Shown here: positions 1 to 9,028 of the stretch, in pieces | How positions within the stretch are numbered: position 1 is the stretch's first letter | How the letters are laid out: every line of letters begins with the position of its first letter | From: Rummeliibacillus sp044763875 | Lineage (GTDB): Bacteria; Bacillota; Bacilli; Bacillales_A; Planococcaceae | Direction: 5' to 3' | NCBI RefSeq assembly: GCF_044763875.1 | Contig: NZ_JBIWGZ010000001.1 | Coordinates: 372,001 to 436,000 of the forward strand | DNA: 64,000 nucleotides | Translations under genes and position numbers: made by a program | The notes under the pieces: model-generated | Database searches by the model: none | What the model saw: the letters and a program-made list of their open reading frames with translations, nothing else | Told to the model about the DNA's origin: nothing

Positions 1-549
1 AATGTAAAATGGGCAAAAATTAAGTGGAATAATACAATAGGGTGGATTTCATCAACTTATTTGAAAGTAAGTAAAGATAATAGCCCTGTTGTCCAAGATA
101 AAGTCACAATAGAAAATGTTAACGAAAAATATATAACAACCGCTAATGTGAATATGCGAAAATCAACTTCAATGAAAGCAACAATTTTATCAACATTACC
201 AAAAGATGCAACTGTAACAATAACTAAGATCAAATCAATCAATTATGTCAAATGGGCATATGGAAGTTATAATGGGCAAAAAGGTTGGATTTCATATGCT
301 TACTTAAAGAAAGTGAATGAAAAAACAACAAAACCGGAAAAGCCTGCTACCACTTTAGATAGTATCATTTTAGATGAAGATACAGATTTATATCCCAATG
401 CAAATGATAGTGAAGAAGTTGTAGCAATAATTCCAGCTGGGATTGAACTACAAATCGAAAAAACAGTAATAGTTAAGAAAGTTAAATGGGCAAAGGTACA
501 AAATGAATACGTACGAGGTTGGATTGTTGTTCCATCAGTTGATGAATAA
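1..549 (+). CDS. SH3-repeat cell-wall protein, C-terminal part (5' truncated by window)
   Basis: The reading frame is open from base 1, so the gene begins upstream of the window. It holds at least three bacterial SH3 (SH3b) units: one ending near base 75, one at about 120-320 and one at about 355-545. Each carries the family pattern, a 'NVNMRKS'-type start and a 'VKWA..' then 'GWI' core. SH3b repeats usually bind peptidoglycan in secreted amidases or endopeptidases. The catalytic part, if there is one, lies outside the window, so the enzymatic role is unknown. The frame stops at TAA 547-549, and the trp promoter follows within 40 bases. The SH3 assignment is firm; the full product is not. Confidence 0.8.
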   Translation, partial: NVKWAKIKWNNTIGWISSTYLKVSKDNSPVVQDKVTIENVNEKYITTANVNMRKSTSMKATILSTLPKDATVTITKIKSINYVKWAYGSYNGQKGWISYAYLKKVNEKTTKPEKPATTLDSIILDEDTDLYPNANDSEEVVAIIPAGIELQIEKTVIVKKVKWAKVQNEYVRGWIVVPSVDE

Positions 550-587
550 TCCAAATAAATAAAAACATAAATGATTTCAAATAATCG

Positions 588-616
588 TTGACATTTGTAA
601 TTATTATCTTTAAGAT
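588..616 (+). promoter_or_regulatory. sigma-A-type promoter of the trp operon leader
   Basis: A perfect -35 TTGACA at 588-593 and a -10 TAAGAT at 611-616 are separated by 17 bases. This lies just upstream of the T-box leader, so it is the likely start of trp leader transcription. Confidence 0.75.
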
Positions 617-629
617 TACAATAAATAAA

Positions 630-950
630 AGGTTCGAAGAGGTAGCAGCTTCGGTAGCGAAGTTGGCCTTATGAGTTGAGATTAGAAATGATGAGCATAG
701 CCGAGAAATTGAAGAATAAGAGCAGTAGCATATTGAACATTGCTAAGAGAGTCAGCGGTTGGTGCAAGCTGATCAATGTCTTATGTGAATGGACTTATGA
801 GAGCATCCGTCAACACATTGTTAGTAGCGGATGACGACTAATCCTCGTTACGGATAGTTAAGCGGAAGTTTTTTAAACTTCAACTTGAGGTGGCAACGCG
901 GTCTATATCGTCCTCATGAAAGAATTCTCTTTCATGAGGGCTTTTTTTAT
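630..950 (+). promoter_or_regulatory. T-box leader, tryptophan specifier (trp operon)
   Basis: This is a T-box riboswitch that reads the charging state of tRNA. Stem I contains AGAGAGTCAG, the GGTTGGTGCAAGC segment and the specifier loop GAATGGAC, in which TGG (790-792) is a tryptophan codon. The T-box sequence GAGGTGGCAACGCGG (887-901) would pair with the tRNA acceptor end in the antiterminator. A terminator hairpin at about 912-939 (CCTCATGAAAGA / TCTTTCATGAGG) is followed by a T run. Uncharged tRNA-Trp should prevent termination and permit transcription of trpE and the genes after it. The codon and the downstream genes agree, so the assignment is strong. Confidence 0.93.
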
Positions 951-999
951 TTAGGCTCTATAATTTGATATTGTTAAATTTCTTTGGCTTCTTACTTGT

Positions 1000-1066
1000 G
1001 CAAAAAGCAACGATACGTGCGAGAATGTGACGAGGAAAGCGTCCGCCTGTAACGAAAGCGAAAAGG
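1000..1066 (+). repeat. decayed right half of the dispersed GC-rich repeat
   Basis: GAGGAAAGCGTCCGCCTG followed by an AACGAAAGCG stretch resembles the right end of the repeats at 7075-7225 and 42802-42924 (GAGGAGGCTC...CGCCCGCGGAAAGCGAAG). The match is imperfect and the left end is not evident. It lies between the T-box terminator and the trpE start. Confidence 0.4.
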
Positions 1067-1127
1067 TTGAAATAGAAACAGTATTGTATTTTCTCAACAA
1101 TCGACCTAATTAGGAGATGATTAATTG

Positions 1128-2501
1128 ATGATAGAACAAACAAGTTTCCGTACAACAATTAAGAAGATTAATGGTGATTTGTTGACACCTATTTTGATTT
1201 TTCAAAGATTAAAAGGAAAACGAAAATTTTTACTTGAGTCAGATTCAAAGTTTAAAGATTCAGGTAGATACTCAATGATTGGTGTAAATCCAATTAAATC
1301 GTATAGTGGCAGTGGCAATACATTAATCGAAAAACAGTTCAATACAGAAAAAGAGTATCACTACGATGGTGATTTATTGACATTGTTAAAAAGAGTAATG
1401 CCTAGGATTACTGGGCCAACAGAATTTCCGTTTGCTGGTGGTGCAGTTGGATATATTTCATATGGTGCATCAGTAAAATCACGACATCCAAATACTTTGC
1501 AAATTCCAAATGTACATTTTTATATTTATGAAACAATTTTAGTATTTGATCATTTACAAGATGAAGTAACGATTATTCATACGGAAGTAAATCCTGAACA
1601 GCAAAAAGTAGATTTAGATAAGATTATTAATGAAATTCAAACACAACCGTCAGATATTGAGGATGAAGATTATCAACTTACGCAGTTTTCAAGTGAATTG
1701 TCAAAAGAGACTTTTGTCGATCAAGTTGAGAAAGCAAAGGAATATATCAATGATGGCACAGTCGATCAAATCGTATTATCTAGACCGCAACAGGCTACTT
1801 ATAGTGGAAATCCATTTTCTATATACAGAAAATTAAGAAAACAAAATCCGTCTCCATATATGTATTATATGGATTTCGATGACCATATCATTTTGGGTAC
1901 ATCACCAGAAAGTCTTATTAAAGTAACAGATGAAGCTATCACGATAAATCCAATTGGTGGAACAAGGAAAAGAGGGGCAACGGAAGAAGAAGATCAACTA
2001 TTAGCAAAGGAACTTCTAAATAGCACAAAAGAGCAACAAGAACATGCCATGATAGTAGAAGTTGCAAAAGAGGATTTAATGGAAGTAGCCCAGCCAGGAA
2101 CTTTGCAACTGCAACAATACATGAAACTTGAACGATTTGAACATGTTATGCATTTGGTTTCTTCCATTCAAGGAAAGCTTTCACCTGTTTATCATTCTTT
2201 AGATGTACTAATGTCTGCATTTCCAGCTGGAGCAATCACAGGCTTACCTAAAGCAAAGGCGATTAATTTAATTGATGAAATTGAAACATCTCATCGGAAT
2301 ATATTTGGTGGAGCGATTGGTTATATCGGTTTTAACGGCAATGTAGATTTTGCAATAACCATTCGTTCTATGCTTTTAAAAGATGGTATCGCGCACATTC
2401 AATCAGGTGCTGGAATTGTGGAAGATTCAATTGCAGTTAGAGAATTTGATGAGACCCTTGAAAAAACAAATTCTTTAACTGCATTAGCAAATATTGAGTA
2501 G
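1128..2501 (+). CDS. trpE: anthranilate synthase component I
   Basis: It converts chorismate to anthranilate, the first step of tryptophan synthesis, and needs a glutaminase partner (TrpG/PabA) that is not encoded in this operon. Family marks are the N-terminal LLES regulatory motif in 'FLLESDSKF', 'GRYSMIG', 'SPESLIKV', 'HVMHLVSS' and 'GAITGLPKAKA'. Several usually conserved blocks are changed: the family's GDIFQVVLSQR reads GTVDQIVLSRP, and the segment normally VDLGRND reads VEVAKED. It is therefore a divergent member beside the more typical copy at 63306. ATG 1128 is 11 bases from AGGAG; TTG 1125 is an alternative start at 8. The length of 457 residues is close to the family norm. Expression should follow the upstream Trp T-box. 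Confidence 0.9.
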   Translation: MIEQTSFRTTIKKINGDLLTPILIFQRLKGKRKFLLESDSKFKDSGRYSMIGVNPIKSYSGSGNTLIEKQFNTEKEYHYDGDLLTLLKRVMPRITGPTEFPFAGGAVGYISYGASVKSRHPNTLQIPNVHFYIYETILVFDHLQDEVTIIHTEVNPEQQKVDLDKIINEIQTQPSDIEDEDYQLTQFSSELSKETFVDQVEKAKEYINDGTVDQIVLSRPQQATYSGNPFSIYRKLRKQNPSPYMYYMDFDDHIILGTSPESLIKVTDEAITINPIGGTRKRGATEEEDQLLAKELLNSTKEQQEHAMIVEVAKEDLMEVAQPGTLQLQQYMKLERFEHVMHLVSSIQGKLSPVYHSLDVLMSAFPAGAITGLPKAKAINLIDEIETSHRNIFGGAIGYIGFNGNVDFAITIRSMLLKDGIAHIQSGAGIVEDSIAVREFDETLEKTNSLTALANIE

Positions 2502-2530
2502 AGCTAAGAGATGAGATAGGAGAGATGAGC

Positions 2531-3559
2531 ATGAAACTAGCAATTGAGAAAGTAATAAATAAGAAGCATTTATATTATGAGGAAATGTTAGATGCCTCTA
2601 TTAAAATGTTCCAAGACAATACACCTCTTGAAGAAATAGAAGAGTTTTTGTTCGCGTTATCTAAAAAAGGTGAGACGGCACAAGAAGTTGCAGCGCTTGC
2701 CACAGTCATGAAATCTTTTGCAATAGAGGTACCTGCACCAGGAGAACGCTATATGGATAATTGTGGTACAGGTGGGGATGGATGCAATAGCTTTAATATC
2801 AGTACAACTTCAGCACTTGTATTAGCCGCAGCTGGCGCGAAGGTTACAAAACACGGTAACCGCAAAATCTCAAGTGCAGCTGGTAGTTCGGATGTATTGG
2901 AAGCATTAGGAATCCATACTGATTTCACTATTCCGGAAACACTTGAATTATTGGAAAAAGAAAACGTCACGTTCCTATACGCACCAAATGTGCATCCAAA
3001 ATTAAAACGAATCGGTCAAGTTAGAAGAAAGATTGGAAAACCGACAATCTTTAATCTAGTTGGACCTTTAACGAATCCTGTTGATTTAGAAACTCAATTC
3101 ACAGGTATTTATCGGAGGGATTTTCTAATGGAATATGCAAACGTTATGAAAATGCTTGGCCGTAAAAGAGGAATTGTCGTAACCGGTTCAGGAGGTATGG
3201 ATGAGGCATCACTTGCAGGTCAAAATCAGTTTGTACTAGTTGATCATGATGACTTGATTCCGTTTTCATTGCGTCCAGAAGATGTTGGTTTAAACGAAGC
3301 ACCACTTGAAGCGATTAGAGGCGGGAATCCAGATGAAAATGCCATTATTTTAAGAAAATTATTAGCAGGTAAACGAGATGCCTATTTTGATGCAGTGGCA
3401 TTAAATACAGGAATTGGCCTATTTTCATATGGCAAAGTTGATAGAATTCAAGATGGCGTGGAATTGGCAATTGATACTATCTTATCTGGAAAAGCTCTCG
3501 ATAAATTGGATGCAGTGATTGCTTATAGTGAAGCACATCGAAAGGAGAAAATTTCATGA
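2531..3559 (+). CDS. trpD: anthranilate phosphoribosyltransferase
   Basis: It transfers phosphoribose from PRPP to anthranilate. The PRPP-binding loop 'CGTGGDGCNSFNIST', 'KHGNRKISSAAGSSDVLEALG' and 'NLVGPLTNP' are all clear. At 342 residues it is the usual length. I chose ATG 2531 over ATG 2525 because the AGGAG at 2518-2522 lies 8 bases from the former and only 2 from the latter. The stop overlaps the trpC start by four bases (ATGA), which indicates coupled translation within the operon. Confidence 0.96.
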   Translation: MKLAIEKVINKKHLYYEEMLDASIKMFQDNTPLEEIEEFLFALSKKGETAQEVAALATVMKSFAIEVPAPGERYMDNCGTGGDGCNSFNISTTSALVLAAAGAKVTKHGNRKISSAAGSSDVLEALGIHTDFTIPETLELLEKENVTFLYAPNVHPKLKRIGQVRRKIGKPTIFNLVGPLTNPVDLETQFTGIYRRDFLMEYANVMKMLGRKRGIVVTGSGGMDEASLAGQNQFVLVDHDDLIPFSLRPEDVGLNEAPLEAIRGGNPDENAIILRKLLAGKRDAYFDAVALNTGIGLFSYGKVDRIQDGVELAIDTILSGKALDKLDAVIAYSEAHRKEKIS

Positions 3560-4347
3560 CAACAATCTTAGATAAAATCTTAGCTGAAAAAGAAAATGAG
3601 GTTCAAAGATTGAAAGGATTAACCTTGCAACAAAGCTTTGAACCAGAAAAGAGACCTTCACTTTATGAAAAGCTTAAAGGGGCTAATCATTTACAAATCA
3701 TTTCAGAAATTAAACGAGCTTCTCCCTCAAAAGGCATTATTAATAATGGGGTAAACCCTGTAGATCAAGCTTTACAATATGAAAAAGCTGGAGCAGCGTG
3801 CATTTCTGTTTTAACAGATACACCATTTTTTAAAGGAACGTTTGAAGATTTAAAAGAAGTAACGCAAGCTGTTCAAATCCCTGTACTTTGCAAAGATTTT
3901 ATCATTTCTGAAATTCAAATAGATTATGCAAAAGTAAATGGAGCATCCGTCATCTTATTGATTGTAGCTGCACTATCAAAAGAGAAATTAGTATCCCTTT
4001 ATCAATACGCAACGAAACATGATCTCGAAATATTAGTTGAAGTACATGATGAACAAGAACTTCAAATAGCTTTAGAGATTGATGCCAGAATTATCGGAAT
4101 TAACAATCGAAATTTAAAAACATTTGAAGTCGATTTACAACATACCGCAACAATTGCACAACATTTCCCATTTCATGAAAATCGCGTGTTGATCAGTGAA
4201 AGTGGTATTAAAACAACAGATGATGCAACATATGTTGCTGGTCTAGGGGCAAGTGCAATCCTAGTTGGAGAAACATTAATGCGTAGCGGTGATATTGAAA
4301 GAACAATGCAATCTTTACAAGTTCAAAAAGGTGTTGTGACGCCATGA
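3556..4347 (+). CDS. trpC: indole-3-glycerol phosphate synthase
   Basis: It closes the ring of carboxyphenylamino-deoxyribulose phosphate to give indole-3-glycerol phosphate. This is a TIM-barrel enzyme of 263 residues with the expected 'SEIKRASPSKG' active-site strand, 'VLCKDFI', 'LVEVHDEQEL', 'IGINNRNL' and 'ISESGI' motifs. The gene starts inside the trpD stop and ends inside the trpF start. No anomalies were seen. Confidence 0.97.
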   Translation: MTTILDKILAEKENEVQRLKGLTLQQSFEPEKRPSLYEKLKGANHLQIISEIKRASPSKGIINNGVNPVDQALQYEKAGAACISVLTDTPFFKGTFEDLKEVTQAVQIPVLCKDFIISEIQIDYAKVNGASVILLIVAALSKEKLVSLYQYATKHDLEILVEVHDEQELQIALEIDARIIGINNRNLKTFEVDLQHTATIAQHFPFHENRVLISESGIKTTDDATYVAGLGASAILVGETLMRSGDIERTMQSLQVQKGVVTP

Positions 4348-4958
4348 CTAAAGTAAAAATATGCGGTTTGATGAAAAAGGAGAATGTAAAAGCTGCAGTA
4401 GATTCAGGTGCCGATGCCATAGGATTTGTTTTTGCCAAAAGTAAGAGGGAAGTTTCAATAGAAACGGCTCATCAATTAGCAAAACAAATTCCTCAACAAA
4501 TAATGAAAATTGGTGTTTTTGTTGATGCTCCTGTTGAAATCATTTTGAAAGCTTATAGGGAAGTGCCCCTAGATTTGGTCCAGTTACATGGACATGAAAC
4601 GAACGAAGAAATAAAGAAAATGGGAGTTCCTACTATTAAGGCATGTTCAGTAAAAAATGAAGAAGATATCAAATGGGCATTGTCCTATGATACAGATTAT
4701 TTATTACTAGATGCCCCTGGTATCCAATTTGCGGGTGGAAGTGGTCAGACATTCGATTGGCGTTTATTAGACCATCCAAAATTAAAAAAACGAAAAGTTA
4801 TTCTAGCAGGTGGATTAAATCCATCAAATGTTGAAAATGCAATCGAAATTGCACAACCCTATATGGTGGATGTCTCTAGTGGAGTAGAAAACAAAGGGCA
4901 AAAAGACAATAAACTTATCACTAACTTTATAGATACTGTAAAAAGGAGTGTTTTATAA
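4344..4958 (+). CDS. trpF: phosphoribosylanthranilate isomerase
   Basis: It catalyses the Amadori rearrangement of phosphoribosylanthranilate. The barrel carries 'VKICGL' at the N terminus with the catalytic cysteine, 'ADAIGFVFAKSKR', 'VQLHGHE', 'LLLDAPG' and 'LAGGLNPSNV', followed by 'VDVSSGVE'. At 204 residues it is a normal monofunctional TrpF. ATG 4344 overlaps the trpC stop, and the TAA lies directly against the trpB ATG. Confidence 0.96.
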   Translation: MTKVKICGLMKKENVKAAVDSGADAIGFVFAKSKREVSIETAHQLAKQIPQQIMKIGVFVDAPVEIILKAYREVPLDLVQLHGHETNEEIKKMGVPTIKACSVKNEEDIKWALSYDTDYLLLDAPGIQFAGGSGQTFDWRLLDHPKLKKRKVILAGGLNPSNVENAIEIAQPYMVDVSSGVENKGQKDNKLITNFIDTVKRSVL

Positions 4959-6167
4959 ATGGTAAAAGAATTCAATGAACAAAAACCAGGTCGTTATGGT
5001 AAATTTGGGGGCCAGTTCGTACCTGAAACCCTAATGAAAGCCTTAAATGAATTGGAAAAGGCTTATGACAAAGCAATTGTTGATCCTGAATTTCATAAAG
5101 AACTACAATACTATCTAAAAGATTACGTAGGACGTGAGAATCCGCTATATTATGCAGAACGTTTAACGAAACAATTAGGTGGAGCAAAAATTTACTTAAA
5201 GCGTGAAGATTTGAATCATACGGGCGCACATAAGATTAACAATGCTTTAGGGCAAGCACTTCTTGCAATAAGAATGGGGAAAAAGAAAATTGTTGCTGAA
5301 ACAGGAGCAGGTCAACATGGTGTAGCAACCGCAACTGTTTGTGCTCTTTTTAATTTAGAATGTGTTGTCTTTATGGGTAAGGAAGATGTTAAAAGACAAG
5401 CATTGAACGTATTTCGCATGGAATTATTAGGTGCAACCGTTGTTTCTGTAGATCAAGGAGGTGGTACGCTAAAAGATGCCGTGAATGAAGCGCTTCGTTA
5501 CTGGGTGACAAATGTTGAAGATACACATTATATTTTGGGATCGGCGCTTGGTCCACATCCTTTCCCAAGAATTGTACGAGATTTTCAACGAATCATTGGT
5601 GTAGAAACTAGAAAACAGATACTTGAAAAGGAAGGTAGACTACCAGATGCTATAGTCGCATGCCTTGGAGGCGGTAGTAACGCAATTGGTATGTTCCACC
5701 CATTTGTCGAAGATCAATCTGTCAAATTATTTGGAGTAGAAGCTGCAGGAAAAGGTATTCAAACTGGACTTCATGCAGCAGCATTTGCTGATTTAAAAGA
5801 AGGTGTCTTACATGGTGCATATATGTATTTACTGCAAGATGATAATGGTTTTATACAAGAAGCACATTCTATTTCGGCAGGGCTCGATTATCCAGCAATA
5901 GGACCTGAACATTGCTATTTACATGATATTGGCCGTGTTAAATATTCTTCAGTTACAGATGATGAAGCTTTAGAAGGATTGAAATTATTATCTCGTGCAG
6001 AGGGGATCATTCCAGCTTTAGAAAGTGCTCATGCAATTTATCGTGCTGCTGAAATCGCAAAAGAAATGCAACCAGAAGAAATACTTGTGATTTGCTTATC
6101 TGGTCGTGGAGATAAAGATGTTGAGACAGTAAGAGCTGCACTAGGAGGCGAAAAAAATGACGACTAA
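4959..6167 (+). CDS. trpB: tryptophan synthase beta chain
   Basis: A PLP enzyme joining indole and serine to form tryptophan. The PLP lysine is K92 in 'HTGAHKINNALGQ'. 'ETGAGQHGVATA', the glycine-rich phosphate loop 'CLGGGSNAIGMF' and 'LSGRGDKDV' near the C terminus are intact. The 402 residues match the common TrpB1 form, which works with TrpA in an alpha2beta2 complex with an indole tunnel. The gene directly abuts trpF and overlaps trpA by 11 bases. Confidence 0.98.
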   Translation: MVKEFNEQKPGRYGKFGGQFVPETLMKALNELEKAYDKAIVDPEFHKELQYYLKDYVGRENPLYYAERLTKQLGGAKIYLKREDLNHTGAHKINNALGQALLAIRMGKKKIVAETGAGQHGVATATVCALFNLECVVFMGKEDVKRQALNVFRMELLGATVVSVDQGGGTLKDAVNEALRYWVTNVEDTHYILGSALGPHPFPRIVRDFQRIIGVETRKQILEKEGRLPDAIVACLGGGSNAIGMFHPFVEDQSVKLFGVEAAGKGIQTGLHAAAFADLKEGVLHGAYMYLLQDDNGFIQEAHSISAGLDYPAIGPEHCYLHDIGRVKYSSVTDDEALEGLKLLSRAEGIIPALESAHAIYRAAEIAKEMQPEEILVICLSGRGDKDVETVRAALGGEKNDD

Positions 6168-6939
6168 ACCATTACAACTAGCAATTGAAGAGAAAGTAAA
6201 AACAGGGCAAAAGGCATTTATTCCTTACATAATGGCAGGGGATGGGGGACTTAAAGCCATTCGTAAGCAAATCTTTTTCTTACAGCAAGTTGGTGTAACT
6301 GCAATTGAATTGGGAATTCCATTCACAGATCCAGTAGCTGATGGTCCAGTTATTCAAGATGCAGGAAATCGTGCGTTAAAAGAAGGAGTAAACTTAAAAG
6401 CGATACTAGATGAAATTGAGCAATTTAAAAAAGAAGTTCATGTTCCTTTAGTGATCATGAGTTATTTAAATCCAATTCTAGCTTTTGGTATAGAAAAATT
6501 CATAGCAAAATGCGAAAATGTAGGCATCGCTGGTTTGATTATTCCAGACTTACCAATTGAAGAAGCAGATATTATCCAATCCAAACTCACAAAATCATCA
6601 ATTGCACTCGTTCAACTTATTTCATTAACTAGCCCAATAGATCGTATTGAACGAATTGCAAAAACGGCAGAAGGGTTTATATATGCTGTAACTGTGAATG
6701 GAATTACTGGTGTCCGAAATGAATTTGGCCAATCTTTAGATGAACATTTACACAATCTCAAAGAAATCAGTGATATTCCTGTTTTAGCTGGTTTTGGTAT
6801 TTCAACACCTGAACAAGTAGATGAACTTAGTACGATGGCAGATGGGGTAATTGTCGGAAGTGCAATCGTAAAAGCCTTTCACGAAGGTAAAGAAGAATCT
6901 ATTAAGAATTTATTGCCTAAAGTGACAGTTGGAGAATAA
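6157..6939 (+). CDS. trpA: tryptophan synthase alpha chain
   Basis: It cleaves indole-3-glycerol phosphate and passes indole to TrpB. Both catalytic acids are visible: E51 in 'AIELGIPF' and D62 in 'PVADGPVIQ'. The phosphate-binding 'AGFGIS' and 'VIVGSAIV' are also present. The length of 260 residues is typical. It is the last gene of the trp operon; a bidirectional terminator lies about 400 bases downstream beyond a dispersed repeat. Confidence 0.97.
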   Translation: MTTKPLQLAIEEKVKTGQKAFIPYIMAGDGGLKAIRKQIFFLQQVGVTAIELGIPFTDPVADGPVIQDAGNRALKEGVNLKAILDEIEQFKKEVHVPLVIMSYLNPILAFGIEKFIAKCENVGIAGLIIPDLPIEEADIIQSKLTKSSIALVQLISLTSPIDRIERIAKTAEGFIYAVTVNGITGVRNEFGQSLDEHLHNLKEISDIPVLAGFGISTPEQVDELSTMADGVIVGSAIVKAFHEGKEESIKNLLPKVTVGE

Positions 6940-7074
6940 TAACTTTTTTGCAGAAAAGGAACTTTCTAATATGCTCTTAACATGGTTGAAGAAATTAATT
7001 TAGCACTCCCGCCGTGTATAAAGGTGGCCTCTGAAAAAGTCAATACAATACAATTTTGTGATGCAATTTTTGTT

Positions 7075-7225
7075 GAAGTGGAATTAGCGAAGACTCCTGC
7101 GGGAAAGCGAGCCAGAGAGGCCCCACAGCGAGATTTTCTCTGCGACGAAGCTAGCGAAGCGATGCAGGAGCACAAGCGAGGAGGCTCGTCGGTTCGCCCG
7201 CGGAAAGCGAAGCTGATACCACTTC
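7075..7225. repeat. dispersed GC-rich hairpin repeat, copy A
   Basis: A 151-base element with terminal inverted arms GAAGTGG / CCACTTC. Inside are the family blocks GACTCCTGCGGGAAAGCGAG, GAGGAGGCTCGTCGG and CGCCCGCGGAAAGCGAAG. It also carries an inserted module, CTGCGACGAAGCTAGCG followed by ATGCAGGAGC, that is shared with the 55-kb copy but absent from the 42.8-kb copy. It has much higher G+C than its surroundings and no convincing coding content. Confidence 0.85.
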
Positions 7226-7332
7226 ATATTAAAGAACATTTATATTATAAAAATTAGGGTTAAAATCGTTTTTCAGTGCACTTTGCGGTGGTGCCTAGCA
7301 GAATAAATAGCAGAATTTTTTTTAAGTAAGAA

Positions 7333-7380
7333 GGCTGTTCAAAGATGAATTATTAATTCACCTTTTGAACAGCCCTTTTA
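7333..7380. terminator. bidirectional terminator, trp operon / cbi operon
   Basis: The 11-bp stem GGCTGTTCAAA (7333-7343) / TTTGAACAGCC (7364-7374) has T-rich 3' flanks in both directions. It separates trpA from the convergent cbiO. Confidence 0.85.
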
Positions 7381-7409
7381 AACTTGAATTAGAAGCTATT
7401 GGGTAACTT

Positions 7410-8240
7410 TCATTTCAAGTATGCTATTAAATTTTCTTTATCTCTTGGAAAATCTTCAATTTTATCAATTACATTTTTAGATTGTAATACCTGAGCCAAT
7501 TCAAATACCCAAGGCTTTTCTAAATGAGATTTTAATAACAGTTGCTCTTGCTCAAAAATACCAAAAGGATCCCCATGATAGATAACTTCTCCACCACTCA
7601 TAACAATGATTTCATCCGCCCATTCATATGCAAAATTCACATCATGAGTAGAAAGAATAATGGTTTTATCAAGCTCATGAATTGTATTAAGCAATTGCAA
7701 AATTTGCTTTGCATAATAGGGATCTAGTCCTGCAGAAGGTTCATCTAAAATAAACACGTCAGGATTCATTGCCAACACACCAGCAATTGAAACCCTTTTT
7801 TTCTGGCCAATACTTAAGAAATGAATGGGTTTATCTTGTAAAGTAGACACTTCTGTTTCAGACATTGCCCATTCAACCATTTCAGTTACTTTTTCAATGG
7901 ACCATCCGAGATTTATAGGACCAAACGATATATCTTGACGAACATTACCAGCAAAAAGTTGAGAATCAGGATCTTGAAAAACAATCCCTACATGGGAGCG
8001 TAATGCCAGCAATGATTTGCGGTTATATTTCATCGGTTGATTTTGAAAGAGAATTTGCCCGGAAGTCGGTTTCAGAATTCCATTTAAGTGCTGAAATAAT
8101 GTAGATTTTCCAGCACCATTATTCCCGAGCAACGCAATCTTCTTACCTTTAGCAATTTTCAAAGATAAATTATTTAAAGCTACAGTCCCATCAGCATAAC
8201 GATGTGTTAAATTTTGAATTTCAAAGAATAAATCATTCAA
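7410..8240 (-). CDS. cbiO: cobalt ECF transporter ATP-binding subunit
   Basis: The ATPase that energises CbiMNQ cobalt uptake. Walker A 'LLGNNGAGKSTLF', Q-loop 'VFQDPDSQLF', signature 'LSIGQKKRV', Walker B 'VFILDEPSAGLD' and an H-loop 'LSTHDVNF' are present. I set the start at TTG 8240, giving 276 residues. The frame extends upstream to 8309, but that stretch lies inside cbiQ and has no family similarity, whereas TTG 8240 overlaps the cbiQ TGA as TTGA and follows a GGGGG stretch. Last gene of cbiMNQO. Confidence 0.93.
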   Translation of the reverse strand: MNDLFFEIQNLTHRYADGTVALNNLSLKIAKGKKIALLGNNGAGKSTLFQHLNGILKPTSGQILFQNQPMKYNRKSLLALRSHVGIVFQDPDSQLFAGNVRQDISFGPINLGWSIEKVTEMVEWAMSETEVSTLQDKPIHFLSIGQKKRVSIAGVLAMNPDVFILDEPSAGLDPYYAKQILQLLNTIHELDKTIILSTHDVNFAYEWADEIIVMSGGEVIYHGDPFGIFEQEQLLLKSHLEKPWVFELAQVLQSKNVIDKIEDFPRDKENLIAYLK

Positions 8241-9028
8241 ACTAGAATGCCCCCAAACTGAATGTAGACCGCAATGATTAACAAAATGATAATAAAAATG
8301 ATCGCCCAATTTCTAGCAGAATATTGGTAAGGATCCTCAAGATAAACCATGGATTCATCGTAACCACGAGAATTCATAGCCATTGATAATTCCTTAGAAC
8401 GCTGAAAAACATGGACAAATAAAGAAGAAATAAGCATTCCTAAAGAATGCAACCCTCTTTTAATTGAAAGATATCCAAGTCTTGAATTTTGTGATTGGAA
8501 AATTTCAAATGATTTCTCTAAAAAAACGAATATGAATCTATACGTAAGTTCGATTAATTCGATTAATAATTGAGGTACTCTACATTTTTTTAATACTTGC
8601 ATTAAATCATGTACCGGTGTTGTTAAAGTTAAAAAATATAAACAACTTATACTGCTTAACACAGAAAAGAATAACTGAATGCTCATTTTGACACTTTGTG
8701 ATGAAATATAAACAGACCAATCGAACAATTGAAATTGCCAAATTGCAGTATGAATAAGCTCAGGGTGTCGGGTAAACGATAGTAAAATACCAATCATACT
8801 ACTTATCAGGAAAACGCCAGGGATACATAACATTTTCAAATAATATTGCCATGGAATTTTAGCTACCAATATTGTAAGTGAACTCATAACAAAAAATGTG
8901 ATGAGTGAGATGAGCGCATCTTTTACGGTTAATGAAAATAATAATAGAAAAAAGGATAAAACGATTTTTTCTACTGGATGCGTCTTTACTAGGCGATTGA
9001 TATAAGCATATTGATCAATGAGTAACAT
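8237..9028 (-). CDS. cbiQ: cobalt ECF transporter transmembrane subunit
   Basis: The integral membrane coupling subunit (EcfT-like) that links CbiO to CbiM. From ATG 9028 it has 263 residues, about five hydrophobic segments and the two cytoplasmic Ala-Arg-Gly-like coupling motifs in degenerate form ('NSRGYD' near the C-terminal region). The frame continues upstream, but the ATG at 9028 has an AAAGG-type ribosome site and begins with the family-like 'MLLIDQYAYINRL'. It overlaps the end of cbiN by 14 bases. Confidence 0.9.
   Translation of the reverse strand: MLLIDQYAYINRLVKTHPVEKIVLSFFLLLFSLTVKDALISLITFFVMSSLTILVAKIPWQYYLKMLCIPGVFLISSMIGILLSFTRHPELIHTAIWQFQLFDWSVYISSQSVKMSIQLFFSVLSSISCLYFLTLTTPVHDLMQVLKKCRVPQLLIELIELTYRFIFVFLEKSFEIFQSQNSRLGYLSIKRGLHSLGMLISSLFVHVFQRSKELSMAMNSRGYDESMVYLEDPYQYSARNWAIIFIIILLIIAVYIQFGGILV

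Larger units (their letters stand above)
6940..7409. other. intergenic region between trpA and cbiO
   Basis: This convergent gap holds a dispersed GC-rich repeat (7075-7225) and a shared terminator (7333-7380). The 6982-7257 frame is open but runs through the repeat, so I do not call it a gene. Confidence 0.7.

Noticed and set aside
958..1158. 66-codon minus-strand frame in the trpE leader
   Set aside because: It overlaps the trpE start and the repeat relic and has no ribosome site or family features.
6982..7257. 91-codon plus-strand frame after trpA
   Set aside because: It runs through the GC-rich repeat, lacks a ribosome site, and its translation reflects the repeat composition.
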